NCBI GenBank assembly: GCA_964384345.1 | Contig: CAYLKD010000009.1 | Span: 1 to 39,824, forward strand | Origin: JASLCR01 sp964384345 | GTDB taxonomy: Bacteria > Patescibacteriota > Saccharimonadia > Saccharimonadales > Saccharimonadaceae | Length of the DNA stretch: 39,824 nucleotides | Reading direction: 5' to 3' | Part shown: positions 31,123-37,909 of the stretch, in pieces | How positions within the stretch are numbered: the first letter of the stretch is position 1 | Layout of the letters: each line of letters opens with the position of its first letter | Program-made: the position numbers and the translations under genes | Notes under the pieces: model-generated | Seen by the model: the letters and a program-made list of their open reading frames with translations, nothing else | Database searches by the model: none | Told to the model about the DNA's origin: nothing

Positions 31123-31680
31123 CTATCGAACGACTATACTTTGTCCAGATAGCCTCACAGGAGGCGTCGATTGAGTCGATATTTCGGTTCGGGGTGCCGA
31201 CAAATGCTTTAGTACTATTTTAGCCTGACTGGCGTAGGTGTGCTTTCCACTGATAACGACTGGTTTTTCGGTTTCATGCGGTGCGCTAAAACGTTTTAAT
31301 AACTTTTCAAAATCTACCCCGCGCTTGTCTTTACTGCGTGCTAGTCGTTGGTACGCAGTGTCGGGATCCGTTTGTACCCATACAAACATTGGTATATAGC
31401 CAGCATCTCTGAAGCCTTTCGCAAGCTCTACACGTTGTTGCCGAGACGAAGTTTCTGCCTCGAGTACAACTGACATATTGGTTTTTAATAATTCATTAAG
31501 TTGACTATGCAGTAGTACAACAGCAGCGTCTGTATCATACGAAAGAGGCAAAATATCATCGATACTCACGTAGGGCGCATTGAACGTGTCAGCAAACTTC
31601 TTGGCAAAAAAAGTTTTGCCGCTTCCTGGAATACCCACCATGATAATCGCGTGTGGCTTGTGCAAGCTCAATGATTTCAT
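31123..31680 (-). CDS. P-loop kinase-like ATPase
   Basis: A 185-aa protein. Walker A is MVGIPGSGKTFFAKKF (16-31). The lid/arginine region is WVQTDPDTAYQRLARSKDKRGVDFEKLLKRFSAP, as in AAA_33/zeta-like small kinases that phosphorylate nucleosides, sugars or RNA. No toxin partner is adjacent. A C-terminal Ser/Thr-rich tail follows. TATACT seven bases before ATG 31680 suggests a leaderless message. The substrate is unknown. Confidence 0.85.
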   Translation of the reverse strand: MKSLSLHKPHAIIMVGIPGSGKTFFAKKFADTFNAPYVSIDDILPLSYDTDAAVVLLHSQLNELLKTNMSVVLEAETSSRQQRVELAKGFRDAGYIPMFVWVQTDPDTAYQRLARSKDKRGVDFEKLLKRFSAPHETEKPVVISGKHTYASQAKIVLKHLSAPRTEISTQSTPPVRLSGQSIVVR

Positions 31681-31687
31681 ATATGAC

Positions 31688-31693
31688 AGTATA
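31688..31693 (-). promoter_or_regulatory. -10 box of the P-loop kinase-like gene
   Basis: TATACT, 7 bases before ATG 31680 on the minus strand, with no Shine-Dalgarno. Confidence 0.55.
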
Positions 31694-31714
31694 GCAAATA
31701 TATGTGCATATGTA

Positions 31715-32377
31715 CTACACCGTCGAATCTTGTCCTAGCTCAAGTAATGTTGCAACCAGTTGGTCTCTGTTGAGGTGTTTGGTTTCAATAGCATTGTGCT
31801 GGGCAATGACATATCCTTGAATAATTTGTTTGAGATACTCAGCATCTTTTCGCCACAAATAGGTAATTTCATAGTGATCTGTCGAATTCATTACGCGTGT
31901 AGAAATGATAAGCGATCCAAATAGTGGGCCAATACTCGATGTCACGCTCAAGATGTCTTCAATTCGCGTGGTAATGCATTGAGATGACCAGATGAAACTA
32001 CGCTTCGTGATGGTGACTTTTGTTCGGTCAACGACAACTGAATCAGGGAAAAGATTTGCCGGCATAATAACAGTTTTTACGCCCGCTAATATTTCATGAG
32101 AACGCTGCACGACACCCTCAATATTAGGTACGGGTGTCGTCTGGATTCTATTGCTTAGGTTTTCTACTTTTCGACCAAATAATATTAGATCAGGACTTTT
32201 TGGCTTGAGTACTTGCACGTCTTTTTTTAAAAAGTCTTTTGTAGCATCGAGTGTGCGAGTGGCTAAGTGACCTAATTTGCGGCTTTGGCCGAGGAGACGT
32301 TCGTAGGTTGGTATTCGGCGTGGTGTTGCGTCATCCATCGCCTTGTCTGATGGCTTGACTGCGTTAGGTTCATTCAT
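31715..32377 (-). CDS. Protein with a bacterial PH-like domain, function unknown
   Basis: A 220-aa soluble protein. The N-terminal 90 residues are basic and probably disordered to helical. Residues 105-190 (VVVDRTKVTITKRSFIWSSQC, TRIEDILSVTSSIGPLFGSLII, YLWRKDAEYLKQIIQGYVIA) have the strand-rich then C-terminal-helix pattern of bacterial PH (YdbT/YdbS-like) domains. No transmembrane helix is seen. GGAGG about nine bases upstream of ATG 32377 is a clear ribosome site, so unlike its neighbours it has a leader. The call is by fold pattern only. Confidence 0.6.
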   Translation of the reverse strand: MNEPNAVKPSDKAMDDATPRRIPTYERLLGQSRKLGHLATRTLDATKDFLKKDVQVLKPKSPDLILFGRKVENLSNRIQTTPVPNIEGVVQRSHEILAGVKTVIMPANLFPDSVVVDRTKVTITKRSFIWSSQCITTRIEDILSVTSSIGPLFGSLIISTRVMNSTDHYEITYLWRKDAEYLKQIIQGYVIAQHNAIETKHLNRDQLVATLLELGQDSTV

Positions 32378-32681
32378 GCGCCGATACCTCCGTTACACTA
32401 TTTGTAGTATACCACTCGCGATGCTCTTTCACTATGAAATAATTACTCGCTCCATTCAAGAATTTGGAACAAAATAAGAGGCACTTTCGTGCCTCTTATG
32501 TGAGGAAGACTTGCACCAACAGATGTGACCTACGAACTAAATAACTGAGCTGTAACTGAACTTTTTAACTTGATCGGTCACACATAATGATAATGTGCTG
32601 TATCACTTGATCTTCCACGTACGACTATATATAGGTCGTTTACGTTCGTCAACACTTTTTTATACAATTTTAGTAAATACT
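32378..32681. other. 304-base intergenic region with terminator and inverted repeats
   Basis: I see no coding frame. The stretch holds the strong hairpin at 32468-32499 and a seven-base inverted repeat TGTGACC/GGTCACA at 32524-32530 and 32576-32582. There is also a short ACGAC/GTCGT dyad around a TATATA core at 32621-32639. Since the regulator gene ends at 32682, most of it would be a 3' UTR of that transcript or hold a small RNA. Confidence 0.4.
32468..32499 (-). terminator. Terminator of the regulator/membrane-protein pair
   Basis: A perfect eleven-pair stem (ATAAGAGGCAC / GTGCCTCTTAT) with a tetraloop, followed by TTTTGTT on the minus strand. It is about 183 bases downstream of the regulator stop, an unusually long 3' UTR. 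Confidence 0.8.
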
Positions 32682-32957
32682 TTATTGACCTATTATAGCT
32701 TTAAGCTCGTTTACATGTTCCTTAAAAGAGATCGCGCCAGCTGGGGTCACTCTGATAAATGTTTTGGGATACCGTCCGCTCGTCGATTTTTTGATTGTAA
32801 TGAAATCACTGTCAGAGAGTGTGGTGAGATGTTTTGATATCGTCGAGTCAGTAAGTTCAAGCGTATCTTTAATATATTTGAATTCTATCCATGACGAAGC
32901 GCATGTCATCGCCATGATTTTTAGACGATCTGGGTTATGTAAAACTTTATGCAACAT
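32682..32957 (-). CDS. Winged-helix transcriptional regulator (MarR/ArsR-like, HTH_27 type)
   Basis: A 91-aa protein. LHNPDRLKIMAMTCASSWIEFKYIKDTLELTDSTISKHLTTLSDSDFITIKKSTSGRYPKTFIRVTPAGAISFKEHV is the one-domain winged helix also seen in PadR/ArsR-like 'winged helix DNA-binding domain' proteins. The start at ATG 32957 overlaps the upstream membrane-protein gene by 11 bases, so the two are coupled. It probably regulates its own operon. Such pairs (regulator plus small membrane protein) recur in bacteria, but the inducer here is unknown. Confidence 0.85.
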   Translation of the reverse strand: MLHKVLHNPDRLKIMAMTCASSWIEFKYIKDTLELTDSTISKHLTTLSDSDFITIKKSTSGRYPKTFIRVTPAGAISFKEHVNELKAIIGQ

Positions 32958-33357
32958 CCCTGTTGGCCTTACGCAAGTAGAGGATATAAGCAATCAATGC
33001 TGTTAATGTCGGCAAGCCAAACAAGTACGCTAATGTTGGAGTCGCGCCAAAAGCACCTACACTGAGTCCGTAATTTGATGCAAAACTAATCGCTGCAAAA
33101 ATAACGAATGCTATCAGTGGGTGTCGCAACCGAGTCATTCTGCCTGTCCGTAACATCGTGTCCATTGGTCGTGCGATAATCAAAAACGGTACAATATACA
33201 ACAAGGCATAGATACTCGCCAAGTTTGCTGGCAAACATGCGAGTGCAGCCCATGCAATAGCCGATAACTCAACATTCAAAATAAGATCAGCTTCATCTTT
33301 AGTTTGACAAGAGAGTTCTTTTACAGTGTTGAGGTCTTTAGTACTATTCTTTACCAT
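32947..33357 (-). CDS. Small membrane protein with about four helices
   Basis: A 136-aa protein; ATG 33357 has AAGGAAC about 8 bases upstream. A polar N terminus (1-27) is followed by four hydrophobic stretches (about 30-55, 58-68, 78-97 and 100-128). It is encoded first in a pair with the winged-helix regulator. TATAAT at 33393-33398 provides a promoter with a short leader. No family is recognised. Confidence 0.7.
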   Translation of the reverse strand: MVKNSTKDLNTVKELSCQTKDEADLILNVELSAIAWAALACLPANLASIYALLYIVPFLIIARPMDTMLRTGRMTRLRHPLIAFVIFAAISFASNYGLSVGAFGATPTLAYLFGLPTLTALIAYILYLRKANRDVA

Positions 33358-33392
33358 TTCAAGTTCCTTGTTTATTGCTGTGATCAATATAT

Positions 33393-33398
33393 ATTATA
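33393..33398 (-). promoter_or_regulatory. -10 box of the membrane protein/regulator operon
   Basis: TATAAT on the minus strand, about 35 bases before ATG 33357. In contrast to many neighbours, the message has a Shine-Dalgarno leader. Confidence 0.5.
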
Positions 33399-33455
33399 CT
33401 TTCCATTATTGCAAGTAGTTTCTATAAATTACGTCTACGTATTGAAATTATCAGG

Positions 33456-34712
33456 TTATGCTCGCTTGAGTAGCAGCTCGAAATACTCCGTACCGCCAAA
33501 TGGGATTTTTTGTTTGACGTGCCGAGTGCCTTCGAGGGTGTCGGCAGAGTGCACGGTGAATGAACCATAAAAATCATTGATCTCATCGGTTGCCTTTGTC
33601 AGAAAACGTTTTTTCTCGATGTCGTCAAAGAGTGCCAGCTGACTCTTATTTGATGGTTCGATGCCGTAAACATACAGCCCCATCGTGCGCACGACCATAT
33701 GTTTGGGACGATGTTCAAACAGTCGTGATACCCGCTCCCAGATATCTTGATTGGTATAAAAGGTAGTTTTAAATTTCTTTTTATCACTCCAGCCACCGCC
33801 AGTACTAAATGAGACCCAGACGCAGACGCCCCGGGCTTCGACGCCTCGGTACCTGAGCTTCATGCCAGTTGTTTCAGTCAGAAAGTGCAAGCACGAACGT
33901 AGGTAGTCGTCGTCGTTTGTCGGATTTTTGACAACCCATTGGCGCCCGACCATACCCATCGACGTCTGTACGTCATCGACTTCGTAGCCACGGAGTCGAT
34001 AATACCAATGTGAACCGTTGATACTCTTGAATACTTGGCGCTTTAAAACGTTTTCATTGGCGCGCAAAAAATCGATCGGCGTCTTGATACCGTGAGCTCT
34101 GAGTCGTGCGCCGTAGCCGTCGGCGATGCCGGTGATATCTTCAAGCTCCATCGATCGATAGACGCTGACGAGGTTTTTGTGGCTAATCGTATCGAGTCCA
34201 TCGGGCTTGTGCAGCCCTGCGGCAGTTTTGGCTAAAAAGCGGTTTGGGCCGATGCCGACATTGATGCGCATGTAGTCGCCCATCGCATCATAGACGCGCT
34301 GCTTTATCTCGTAACCGATATCTTCGAGCGACCTGCCCTTTCGCACATGCTGGGTGCCATGAAAATCGATAATGCCTTCATCGATTGACTTCATTTTGAT
34401 GCGGTCTGAGTAGTCCTGCATGATCTTGATCAGATTTTGATACATCCAGGTGTATTTACTCGGGTCTGTTTCCAGCATGACAAAGTCCGGGCATAGCGCC
34501 ATAGCTTCGGTTCGGCGTACGCCGACTTTGATCCCGAGCGCTTTTGCCTCGTAGCTCGCGGCAATCACGCAGCATTCCTTGGAGAGCCTATTTGTCACGC
34601 CCATTGGTTTGCCGCGTAGATTTGGCCAGGCCTGCTGCTCGGCGGAGGCAAATGCACTATTGAGATCGATGTGCATGATGAGCGGTTCTTCTTCGTTAAA
34701 TCCGTAGTTCAT
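33456..34712 (-). CDS. Y-family DNA polymerase (DinB/UmuC-like)
   Basis: A 418-aa translesion polymerase. The start at ATG 34712 overlaps the 91-aa gene by four bases (ATGA); the longer in-frame extension is unlikely. Catalytic motif IMHIDLNSAFASAEQQ carries the first Asp and MKSIDEGIIDF the Asp-Glu pair (usually SIDEAYLD). The RPNL-equivalent and YEAKALGIKVGV motifs are present. The little-finger region (about 240-390) includes RWVVKNPTNDDDYLRSCLHFLTET. No terminal PCNA/beta-clamp motif is certain, though QLALFDD near the C terminus is a good candidate (QLxLF). It belongs to a three-gene operon with two small proteins. Confidence 0.93.
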   Translation of the reverse strand: MNYGFNEEEPLIMHIDLNSAFASAEQQAWPNLRGKPMGVTNRLSKECCVIAASYEAKALGIKVGVRRTEAMALCPDFVMLETDPSKYTWMYQNLIKIMQDYSDRIKMKSIDEGIIDFHGTQHVRKGRSLEDIGYEIKQRVYDAMGDYMRINVGIGPNRFLAKTAAGLHKPDGLDTISHKNLVSVYRSMELEDITGIADGYGARLRAHGIKTPIDFLRANENVLKRQVFKSINGSHWYYRLRGYEVDDVQTSMGMVGRQWVVKNPTNDDDYLRSCLHFLTETTGMKLRYRGVEARGVCVWVSFSTGGGWSDKKKFKTTFYTNQDIWERVSRLFEHRPKHMVVRTMGLYVYGIEPSNKSQLALFDDIEKKRFLTKATDEINDFYGSFTVHSADTLEGTRHVKQKIPFGGTEYFELLLKRA

Positions 34713-34984
34713 GACGCGCTCTCTGGGATCATCGACACCAGCATCCACGACAATTTCTCTGCATCGAACTCCAGCCGGTAGCTATTTGCCCCGTCCGTCA
34801 TGTGGTAGACGTGAATCATCCGCTTGCCTTGTACTGTGGGATGGCGTAGCGACAGCTCGGTAAACTCGATGTCTCGTCCTCCGTAGCGCATACGGTGCGG
34901 CATCGAGGCTTTGCTGACGTCGCCGGTAGATTTGTAGGCAACGATCACGCTAACTCGTTGATTGATGTCGATCGTCGGATTCAT
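34709..34984 (-). CDS. 91-aa protein coupled to the Y-family polymerase
   Basis: An unrecognised soluble protein with about five beta strands (RVSVIVAYKSTGDVSKASMPHRMRYGGRDIEFTEL and MIHVYHMTDGANSYRLEFDAEKLSWMLVSM). The pattern suggests a small beta-barrel-like fold of the DUF6504/DNA polymerase-accessory type that accompanies some actinobacterial DinB genes. This is an inference from position and strand pattern. Its start overlaps the 47-aa ORF stop (TAATG) and its stop overlaps the polymerase start, so all three are translated together. Confidence 0.7.
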   Translation of the reverse strand: MNPTIDINQRVSVIVAYKSTGDVSKASMPHRMRYGGRDIEFTELSLRHPTVQGKRMIHVYHMTDGANSYRLEFDAEKLSWMLVSMIPESAS

Positions 34985-35127
34985 TACCAGCCTACTTTCA
35001 TGAGTGCGCGCCTCGTCAAAATAAAGTCTCGCATGCGCGCTTCGAGTACCGAGCTGATATGGACAGGTGGCGTGGTCTTGCGTGGTGTTTGTATGTATTC
35101 AAAGGTTGGGTCTGTTCGTGTCTTCAT
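34984..35127 (-). CDS. 47-aa protein opening the Y-polymerase operon
   Basis: GGAGA six bases upstream of ATG 35127. The sequence has MKTRTDPTFEYIQTPRK at the start and VLEARMRDFILTRRALMKVGW at the end; it is basic, with a proline-rich middle and a helical C terminus. It is coupled to the next gene by TAATG. No known family. Coupled overlap and a good ribosome site argue that it is translated. Confidence 0.6.
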   Translation of the reverse strand: MKTRTDPTFEYIQTPRKTTPPVHISSVLEARMRDFILTRRALMKVGW

Positions 35128-35369
35128 AAGAGTCTCCATAAGGTTTAAAAAACAAAAACAACTAGGACGCAGGTCGTAGCTGATAACGGATTTTAGTTGT
35201 ATGGAGCTGCCTGATAGGTTGTACCACCGTTTGATACTGGCCGTGACAGGAAGCTAATTGTATATGAAGACGCGCAGGGACCGGAGTGTGGTTGTCTACC
35301 TATAATTGTACACTTTTTTGGTGTGATTTCTAACTATAACTTGCCAATGTATGGTAATTTTTATAATTT

Positions 35370-35391
35370 AAAAAAGACTCCCGATGGAATC
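35370..35391 (-). terminator. Terminator of the miniprotein transcript
   Basis: On the minus strand GATTCC-ATCG-GGAGTC (one G-T) is followed by six T. It lies 13 bases past the overlapping inverted repeats. Confidence 0.75.
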
Positions 35392-35404
35392 TCCTATCAC
35401 TTAA

Positions 35405-35459
35405 AGCTGTATGCTCACCCAGAAGGATGAGCATACAGCTCGTACTACTTCTGGGTGAG
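35405..35459 (-). repeat. Two interlocked perfect inverted repeats (pseudoknot or competing hairpins)
   Basis: Repeat A is 12 bases (35448-35459 with 35414-35425, CTCACCCAGAAG type) and repeat B is 13 bases (35428-35440 with 35405-35417, AGCTGTATGCTCA type). On the minus-strand RNA the order is A, B, A', B', with A' and B' sharing four bases. This permits either an H-type pseudoknot or a two-state switch. It starts 8 bases after the miniprotein stop codon. Confidence 0.8.
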
Positions 35460-35466
35460 GGATGGG

Positions 35467-35667
35467 TCAGTGCTCGATCGCTCGGATCGTATCACACGGA
35501 AAGGGCTGGTGGCACGAGGTGCACATACTGCCGTAACGGTCGAGGATGTTGTGGTGCCCGATGTACATGATGATCCTCCACCATCGAGGCTTGATGTCCT
35601 TTGCCTTCAGCTCCTTGTGAAGCTTCCTGATGGCCAATTCCGCTGAACTGTCACATTCTGATGACAT
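35467..35667 (-). CDS. 66-aa protein with CxxC...C motif, actinobacterial/phage-like
   Basis: The start at ATG 35667 has AGGTGG about 8 bases upstream. The C-terminal MCTSCHQPFPCDTIRAIEH matches the Cys-rich 'CxxCxxxxPCdTirai' ending of small proteins common in Actinobacteria and their phages, possibly a metal-binding knuckle. An N-terminal helix (SAELAIRKLHKELKAK) precedes it. The composition is GC-richer than neighbours, suggesting transfer from or to an actinobacterial host. It may be a phage-derived or secreted-host-mimic gene. Function unknown. The structured RNA downstream belongs to the same transcript. Confidence 0.65.
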   Translation of the reverse strand: MSSECDSSAELAIRKLHKELKAKDIKPRWWRIIMYIGHHNILDRYGSMCTSCHQPFPCDTIRAIEH

Positions 35668-35697
35668 ATGATCACCACCTTTCAGTCATCAAAGAGG

Positions 35698-35703
35698 AGT
35701 ATA
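35698..35703 (-). promoter_or_regulatory. -10 box of the miniprotein gene
   Basis: TATACT on the minus strand, about 30 bases before ATG 35667. This leaves room for the AGGTGG ribosome site. Confidence 0.5.
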
Positions 35704-35774
35704 CTACAATACTTTTTTCATTAAAAGCAATTTATCGAATTATTGTGTTTTTTAGGATAGGCTATAGGCTGCTA

Positions 35775-36473
35775 TTAGCTCAAAAGGTGTTTCAAATACA
35801 CCTCTGGATTGCTCAAAAAATCCCGAGAAAGTTTTACGTGATCGATATCGTCGTATTTAGTATGTTGTATGCCACTCTCAGAAAGCTGGTATATTGTCGC
35901 GTCTGGAAATGCTAAGAGTATTGGCGAATGCGTTGCGATGATGAACTGAGAACCCTGCTGGGTGAGCCTCTGGATTTCGACCATGAGCGTCAAAATACGC
36001 TGCGGTGAAAAGGCTGCTTCTGGCTCGTCAAAAATGAAAAGTCCTGGGCGAAAGCTGCTGAGTATCGAAAGAAAAGCTTCGCCGTGTGATTGCTCGTGCA
36101 GTGATTTACCATTAAACTTGAGGTCGACTGAATTTGAATAATTTGCCGTCGTATAGAAGCTCTCTGCTCTAAGGAAATACCCATACGTTTCTTTTCGTGC
36201 TCCACGCACGAGTGTTATGTTTTCATGAAGTGACGAGGTAGTATCGACTGAGCTAAACGAATAATTCTTCGTGCCACCTTCGGCATTAAAACCCGCCGCG
36301 ACTGCGATCGCTTCGATGATCGTCGACTTACCAGAGCCATTTTCCCCAACCAAAAACGTTACTGGGTTCGTGAAGTGCAAAGATTCAATAGCTAAAACCG
36401 CTGGGATCGAAAACGGATATGCGCTCGAATCAGATTCGTCGAGTTTTATCTGGCGGATAAAGTTCTCTGTCAT
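35775..36473 (-). CDS. SMC/RecF-like ATPase (AAA_21, ABC-type)
   Basis: A 232-aa protein. Walker A is FLVGENGSGKSTIIEAIAV (about 40-58), the signature-like region SHGEAFLSIL replaces LSGGQ, Walker B is GLFIFDEPEAAFSP, and the H loop is FIIATHSPILLAFP. This is the compact single-domain predicted ATPase type (COG3910-like), not a transporter ABC protein because there is no permease and no classical LSGGQ. TATCAT six bases before ATG 36473 suggests a leaderless message. No OLD-type Toprim domain is present. Role unknown; anti-phage or DNA-metabolism partners sometimes flank such genes, but none is seen here. Confidence 0.85.
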   Translation of the reverse strand: MTENFIRQIKLDESDSSAYPFSIPAVLAIESLHFTNPVTFLVGENGSGKSTIIEAIAVAAGFNAEGGTKNYSFSSVDTTSSLHENITLVRGARKETYGYFLRAESFYTTANYSNSVDLKFNGKSLHEQSHGEAFLSILSSFRPGLFIFDEPEAAFSPQRILTLMVEIQRLTQQGSQFIIATHSPILLAFPDATIYQLSESGIQHTKYDDIDHVKLSRDFLSNPEVYLKHLLS

Positions 36474-36479
36474 TTGTTT

Positions 36480-36485
36480 ATGATA
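36480..36485 (-). promoter_or_regulatory. -10 box of the ATPase gene
   Basis: TATCAT, 6 bases before ATG 36473 on the minus strand, with no Shine-Dalgarno. Confidence 0.4.
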
Positions 36486-36533
36486 CCAAAAGTTTTTAGT
36501 TATACACGAAGTGCGGTTACTATATCTCGGTAT

Positions 36534-36578
36534 GAAAGAACCTCGCTAGATGCGGGATTCTCCCATGATCTAGCGGGG
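36534..36578 (-). terminator. Terminator of the GC-rich 130-aa gene
   Basis: A long hairpin of eleven outer pairs (36541-36551 with 36568-36578) and an inner GGGA/TCCC stem. The minus-strand tail TTCTTTC is only moderately T-rich. Confidence 0.6.
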
Positions 36579-36591
36579 TGGTCTCGACATC

Positions 36592-36984
36592 TCAGTCGAG
36601 GTTGAACAAGCCGTGGCGCGTCCCTGCGTTGTAGAATCCTGAGACGATCTGCCCATAGAAGAGCGCTGTGAACTCGTAGACAGTTCCGCCCCCGCTGATC
36701 ACGGAATTCGCAATCCACAAGTACCTCTTGAACGTGACGTGGCTTGCCGGTGTAGTGAGCGTGAACGGTAGACGCTTATAGTGTGCTTCATCAGGCTCGT
36801 CGAAGTTGAGGAGCTGAAGCTCTTGCATCAGATCTAACATGCGCGGGTTACGAGGCCCGTTCACAATCGTGAACTCGCTCACGGGAACGGGAACGACGAG
36901 ACCGGTTCTGCGAATGGTAAGAGCGGGCATGTTGCCGCCTTTCTGGTACGCCATCAGTCCTGGCAATGTGGACGTAGTCTGCAT
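36592..36984 (-). CDS. GC-rich 130-aa orphan protein
   Basis: The start at ATG 36984 has GAGGTGG about eight bases upstream; an in-frame upstream ATG-less extension is ignored. The protein is beta-rich without membrane helices (ALTIRRTGLVVPVPVSEF, LPFTLTTPASHVTFKRYLWI, GGGTVYEFTALFYGQIVSGFY). The codons favour C/G at third positions, unlike the AT-rich neighbours. TTGACA at 37047-37042 with TTCAAT 17 bases on is a likely promoter. I do not recognise the family. Its foreign composition and ribosome site resemble the 66-aa gene at 35467. Confidence 0.6.
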   Translation of the reverse strand: MQTTSTLPGLMAYQKGGNMPALTIRRTGLVVPVPVSEFTIVNGPRNPRMLDLMQELQLLNFDEPDEAHYKRLPFTLTTPASHVTFKRYLWIANSVISGGGTVYEFTALFYGQIVSGFYNAGTRHGLFNLD

Positions 36985-37116
36985 TGCTGCAGCCACCTCA
37001 TGGAGAGGATTTAGGGATATTGAAACACAAAAACGCTTTAATGTCAATTTTATAGATAAATTAAAAAAATGAAATCAATTCTGCGGATCGGCCTAGCTTG
37101 GCAAACGAGCTTATAA

Positions 37117-37713
37117 TTACAGTTGCTTTATAAAACTAACAAGTTCTGGAAAATCTTGTCTTACAAAATGATCGGGGGCAGATAGGAGATTGAATTCCGC
37201 AGACGATAAGTCGTTTTGGTACTTTTTCAATTCGGACTGCGATACCACTGGATCGTCCGTCCCGTTAAAGAAGACGAGTTTTCCGGCTTGCCTAGAAAGC
37301 TTCTCGGTCAGATTTGTTATTTTAAAATCAGTAAGATCTTCTTCGCTTTCGTCATCATACGGTGCTGCGATAAGAATGGTGGCTTTAATTTTGAACGGAA
37401 TTATATTCTCTGATAGATACTTTGCTAAGAATATTGCTCCCAGTGAATGGCCAATAAGAATACAGTTATCTGAAAATAAATTACTTATGTGATCAAGCCA
37501 TGCTGCCCACTCGCTATATCTAGCATTTGTACTATTAGGCATTTTGGGTAACAAAACTTGATATTCGCTACCAAGTTTGTCTTGGAGTAATTCCTTCCAC
37601 ATAGGCGTGTAAGCTAAACGATCTAAATCAACTATCTTTTCAGATAGTGATTTTAAATACGTATCATACTGCTGAAACGTTGTGCCGCCATGAATAATGA
37701 TGACTTGCTGCAT
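37117..37713 (-). CDS. Alpha/beta hydrolase, RBBP9/YdeN-type
   Basis: A 198-aa protein. QQVIIIHGGTTF opens the fold. The nucleophile elbow is LIGHSLGAIFLAKYL (G-H-S-L-G), with catalytic Asp in FNGTDDPVVS and His in SAPDHFVRQ. This is the RBBP9/serine hydrolase family of short hydrolases. Start ATG 37713 (MQQVIIIHGG) replaces longer in-frame options because the first strand begins there and TATGAT lies six bases before it. Substrate unknown. Confidence 0.88.
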   Translation of the reverse strand: MQQVIIIHGGTTFQQYDTYLKSLSEKIVDLDRLAYTPMWKELLQDKLGSEYQVLLPKMPNSTNARYSEWAAWLDHISNLFSDNCILIGHSLGAIFLAKYLSENIIPFKIKATILIAAPYDDESEEDLTDFKITNLTEKLSRQAGKLVFFNGTDDPVVSQSELKKYQNDLSSAEFNLLSAPDHFVRQDFPELVSFIKQL

Positions 37714-37719
37714 AGTTAT

Positions 37720-37725
37720 ATCATA
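37720..37725 (-). promoter_or_regulatory. -10 box of the hydrolase gene
   Basis: TATGAT, 6 bases before ATG 37713 on the minus strand, with no Shine-Dalgarno. Confidence 0.45.
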
Positions 37726-37909
37726 CCAATAGACATGGTTGAGAGGCCACATCTGTATCACATCTTTGCCGGAAAATATGGACCATTTCAATACAAAGTC
37801 TATCTTAAAAATTATTGTATAAGATTAAAGAAAGTTAACAATACATTACCAGGTTCAATCGCGTCATTAATATTCTCTGATGTTTTTTGTTTAGTTTTGT
37901 GTTTTTTAA

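Larger units (their letters stand above)
35128..35466 (-). other. Intergenic region: long leader of the Y-polymerase operon and 3' end of the miniprotein gene
   Basis: No convincing frame. TACAAT at 35310-35305 with TTAGAA 17 bases upstream could be the polymerase-operon promoter, giving a leader of about 170 bases. That leader contains a seven-pair ACAACTA/TAGTTGT stem followed by TTTTTGTTTTTT (35146-35200), a weak terminator-like element. The other half is the terminator and overlapping inverted repeats of the gene at 35467, listed separately. Confidence 0.4.

Noticed and set aside
31123..31680. Zeta toxin of a toxin-antitoxin pair
   Set aside because: No small antitoxin gene precedes it, and the lid region fits general AAA_33-type kinases equally well.
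35455..35646. Plus-strand frame opposite the 66-aa CxxC gene
   Set aside because: The minus-strand frame has the ribosome site, promoter and recognisable Cys motif; the plus frame has none.
35775..36473. Anti-phage defence system (OLD-like ATPase with partner)
   Set aside because: The ATPase has no Toprim domain, and no nuclease, helicase or other effector gene lies adjacent.
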